From positions 134,660-148,751 of the forward strand of contig MU646444.1 of assembly GCA_026770585.1 (NCBI GenBank): 14,092 bases of DNA, given 5' to 3'. Both the position numbers and the translations under genes were made by a program. This DNA comes from Baffinella frigidus (Eukaryota; Cryptophyceae; Cryptomonadales; Baffinellaceae). The notes beneath the pieces were generated by a model. The model was not told the origin of the DNA and ran no database searches. It saw only the letters and a program-made list of their open reading frames with translations. This document shows positions 12,494 to 14,092 of the stretch, one piece after another. Position 1 is the stretch's first letter. Each line of letters starts with the position of its first letter.

Positions 12494-12893
12494 CAACGTA
12501 GGGGCGCCGACGTCAACATCTCCGGGGGCACAGTGGGGGGCTAGACCCTAGACCCTAGATCCTAGACCCCAGACCGCAACCCTCAAACCGCTACCCCCAA
12601 CGTAGGGGCGCCGACGTCAACATCTCCGGGGGCGCAGTGGGGGGCTAGACCCTAGACCTTATCCGGGAAAATCTATTTTTCTTTCATTTGATGGCAATCA
12701 AAATTACTACACAGATTATTTTATATTACTAATAAGAACGAATTGTGTAGTAATTTTCGTTGCCATCAAATGAAAGAAAAATAGATTTCCCCGGATAAGA
12801 CCCTAGATCCTAGACCCCAGACCGCAACCCTCAAACCGCTACCCCCAACGTAGGGGCGCCGACGTCAACCTCCCCGGGGGCGCAGTGTTGGTA
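12494..12893 (+). repeat. 104-bp tandem repeat, one unit interrupted
   Basis: Unit starts CAACGTAGGGGCGCCGACGT at 12494, 12598 and 12846. Spacing is 104 bp for the first pair and 248 bp for the second; the difference, 144, is a 140-bp element plus a 4-bp duplication. The unit includes GGGGGCGCAGTGGGGGGC and CCTAGACCCCAGACCGC. Confidence 0.93.
12659..12798. mobile_element. 140-bp foldback element, family A copy 3
   Basis: Flanked by GACC at 12655-12658 and 12799-12802. Removing the element and one GACC restores the neighbouring 104-bp unit exactly (CTAGACCCTAGACCCTAG). So the boundaries and the 4-bp target duplication are read directly. The ends are slightly diverged on the left (TTATCCGGGAAAATC). 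The core is at 12693-12764. Confidence 0.93.
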
Positions 12894-13045
12894 CTAAGAA
12901 CTGTGTTGTACGAAGGTATCTCGCTCATAAGAAACTGCCCCCCCCCCCAGGATCACCATAGGACCCTAGGCAGGGTCCTACTGTAGGGTCCTAGGCGGGG
13001 GGCGCAGGGTGCGACCTCGCCCCGCACCGCCCCCCCTGGTTTCTA
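12894..13045. other. Spacer with poly-C and GTCCTAGG dyads
   Basis: A run of 12 C near 12937, then AGGACCCTAGGCAGGGTCCT and GTAGGGTCCTAGGCG, reminiscent of the CCTAGG parts of the CCTACGG module. No gene seen. Confidence 0.4.
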
Positions 13046-13070
13046 CCCTAAACCCTAAACCCTAAACCCT
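13046..13070 (-). repeat. Interstitial telomere repeat, three CCCTAAA
   Basis: Three perfect CCCTAAA units plus CCCT, opposite in direction to the tract at 11319-11346. Confidence 0.95.
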
Positions 13071-13140
13071 GGGTAGAAGACCTGAACCCGAAGGGTAGAA
13101 AACCCTGAACCCTGAGGGTAGAAGCCGTTTGGCGCGATCT
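13071..13140 (+). repeat. Minisatellite GGGTAGAA, part 1
   Basis: Units of ACCCGAAGGGTAGAA and CCCTGAGGGTAGAA type end in GCCGTTT. The series resumes at 13305 on the other side of the perfect inverted repeat. Confidence 0.8.
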
Positions 13141-13304
13141 CCAGGGGGCGCGGTCCAGAGTGAGATCCGGGGTCTCTGCAAGGGTAAATCTCATGAATAA
13201 AATCGATGATTTGGTCCAACCGGGAGGGTCGCTCAACCACCATTTTATTCATGAGATTTACCCTTGCAGAGACCCCGGATCTCACTCTGGACCGCGCCCC
13301 CTGG
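13141..13304. mobile_element. Perfect 63-bp inverted repeat (foldback of repeat X)
   Basis: 13141-13203 and 13242-13304 are exact reverse complements, 63 of 63 bases, with a 38-base loop. Arms start CCAGGGGGCGCGGTCCAGAG. The loop and inner arm (TGCAAGGGTAAATCTCATG, ATCGATGATTTGGTCC, AACCGGGAGGGT) are the same sequence as repeat X, which elsewhere is not palindromic. The identity points to a recent origin or to correction between arms. Minus-strand frames here are shadows. Confidence 0.93.
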
Positions 13305-13660
13305 TTCCCTCAACCCTCAACCCTCAACCCTAAACCCGAAGGGTAGAAGACCTGAACCCGAAGGGTAGAAAACCCGGAACCCTAAGGGTAGAAGCCGTTT
13401 AGGGAAGCGAACGGTTCCCATGAGCGGGCCCTGGACCGCACCCCCTAGTTTCTTCCCCGAACCCCAACCCCTAAACCGTAGACCCGAAGGGTAGAAACCC
13501 TCAACTCCAGGGTGGAAACCGTTCACGAAAGGTTCCCATGAGTGGGGGGCGCAGTGGGGGGCGCAGCGCCCTCTGGCAAACCCTAAACCATACGGGTAGA
13601 AAACCCTAAGGATAGAAAACCCTGGGTGGAGAAATCCTGAAATCCAAGGGTGGAAACCGT
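13305..13660 (+). repeat. Minisatellite GGGTAGAA, part 2
   Basis: Continues the units at 13071-13140, with CCTAAACCCGAAGGGTAGAA, then GTAGAAGCCGTTTAGGG. A larger unit with GGTTCCCATGAG and CCTGGACCGCACCCCC repeats about every 110 bp. Minus-strand frames read Phe-Tyr-Pro-x-Gly-Phe-Arg repeats; I take these as by-products. Confidence 0.8.
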
Positions 13661-14000
13661 TTAGGGTGGAATTTTGTATTGGAACTCGTCACGTTACCCC
13701 CGGGTATCCGGGGACCAGAGGTCATCGTAGCCTTGTGAGGGGCCCTCTGGTAGCCCAGCCCCTAAACCACAGACCCTCTGGCTTCTACGGACACTTTTTT
13801 CACCCACGTCCTGAGCGCCCCTGGCTTCTGGGGCGCCAATCGTCGGGATAAATGAGGGAGACAAAAGAGGGGGGGAAGGCCCTACGCCCTAAAAACCCCA
13901 AACCTGAACGCGAAACGCGAAACCAGGGACGCCAGTGGCACCCTCATCCGGGCTGCCCGAGGCTTCTTTGGGCGTCTATGAATGAACGAATAAATAAATA
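13661..14000. other. Unassigned DNA
   Basis: CTCGTCACGTTACCCCCGGG at 13685 resembles the end of exon-like copy 4 (8284-8302). GGCCCTCTGG and CCCCTGGCTTCTGGGG form weak dyads. A 61-codon + frame from 13666 has no recognisable feature. No gene assigned. Confidence 0.35.
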
Positions 14001-14092
14001 ACATAACATAACATAACATAACATAACATAACATAACATAACATAACATAACATAACATAACATAACATAACATAACATAACATAACATAAC
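14001..14092. repeat. AACAT pentanucleotide array, cut by window end
   Basis: About 18 perfect copies of ACATA/AACAT run to the last base of the window, so the full length is unknown. The minus-strand frame reading Met-Leu-Cys-Tyr-Val repeats is a by-product of the 5-bp period. Confidence 0.97.

Noticed and set aside
13048-13526. Phe-Tyr-Pro-rich minus-strand frames
   Set aside because: Explained by the GGGTAGAA minisatellite and the perfect inverted repeat.
13882-14079. Minus-strand frame of Met-Leu-Cys-Tyr-Val repeats
   Set aside because: Direct translation of the AACAT pentanucleotide array.

Overview
The window looks like nuclear DNA of a eukaryote, probably a photosynthetic protist or alga with plant-type telomeres. 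The evidence is runs of perfect TTTAGGG/CCCTAAA at 11319-11346 and 13046-13070, long degenerate telomere-like 7-mer arrays, many microsatellites, short exon-like pieces bordered by AG/GT, and no prokaryotic gene layout. A large repeat-rich green-algal genome such as a prasinophyte (for example Cymbomonas) would fit, but that is a guess. No complete gene can be assigned. Most open frames are shadows of palindromes or minisatellites.

Layout. 1-1050: a palindromic element, then telomere-like minisatellites. 1051-1810: two foldback elements and a TA-flanked MITE. 1811-2570: AT-rich DNA, 7-mer and dinucleotide arrays and a dispersed repeat. 2570-3950: a 114-bp tandem repeat and related inverted and direct relics, plus a foldback. 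4077-5285: MITEs and a 225-bp near-perfect palindrome. 5286-6760: GC-rich, least repetitive DNA, possibly exonic. 6864-7506: more foldbacks. 7668-8308: three copies of an exon-like module reading W-D-N-G-T-E. 8635-9927: a cluster of foldbacks and MITEs. 10078-12340: short exon-like pieces inside telomere-like arrays that may act as introns, with further mobile copies. 12494-13660: a 104-bp tandem array, one unit of which carries a foldback insertion, then another minisatellite and a perfect 63-bp inverted repeat. 14001-14092: a pentanucleotide run to the window edge.

Two themes stand out. First, the palindromic elements are modular. A core of about 72 bp (CAACGAAAATTACTACACA and its inverse) sits in the middle of hairpins whose outer arms are unrelated, and elements with related outer arms carry different cores. 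One family is exactly 140 bp in all three copies, and in a 104-bp tandem array an occupied unit differs in length from an empty one by exactly 140 + 4 bp, which fixes element ends and a 4-bp target duplication. Second, the duplicated exon-like pieces at 7822-8308 and at 10078/10387 differ only at third codon positions of one frame within their shared parts. That suggests they derive from protein-coding exons on the + strand, possibly of one repeat-containing gene now cut up by repeats.
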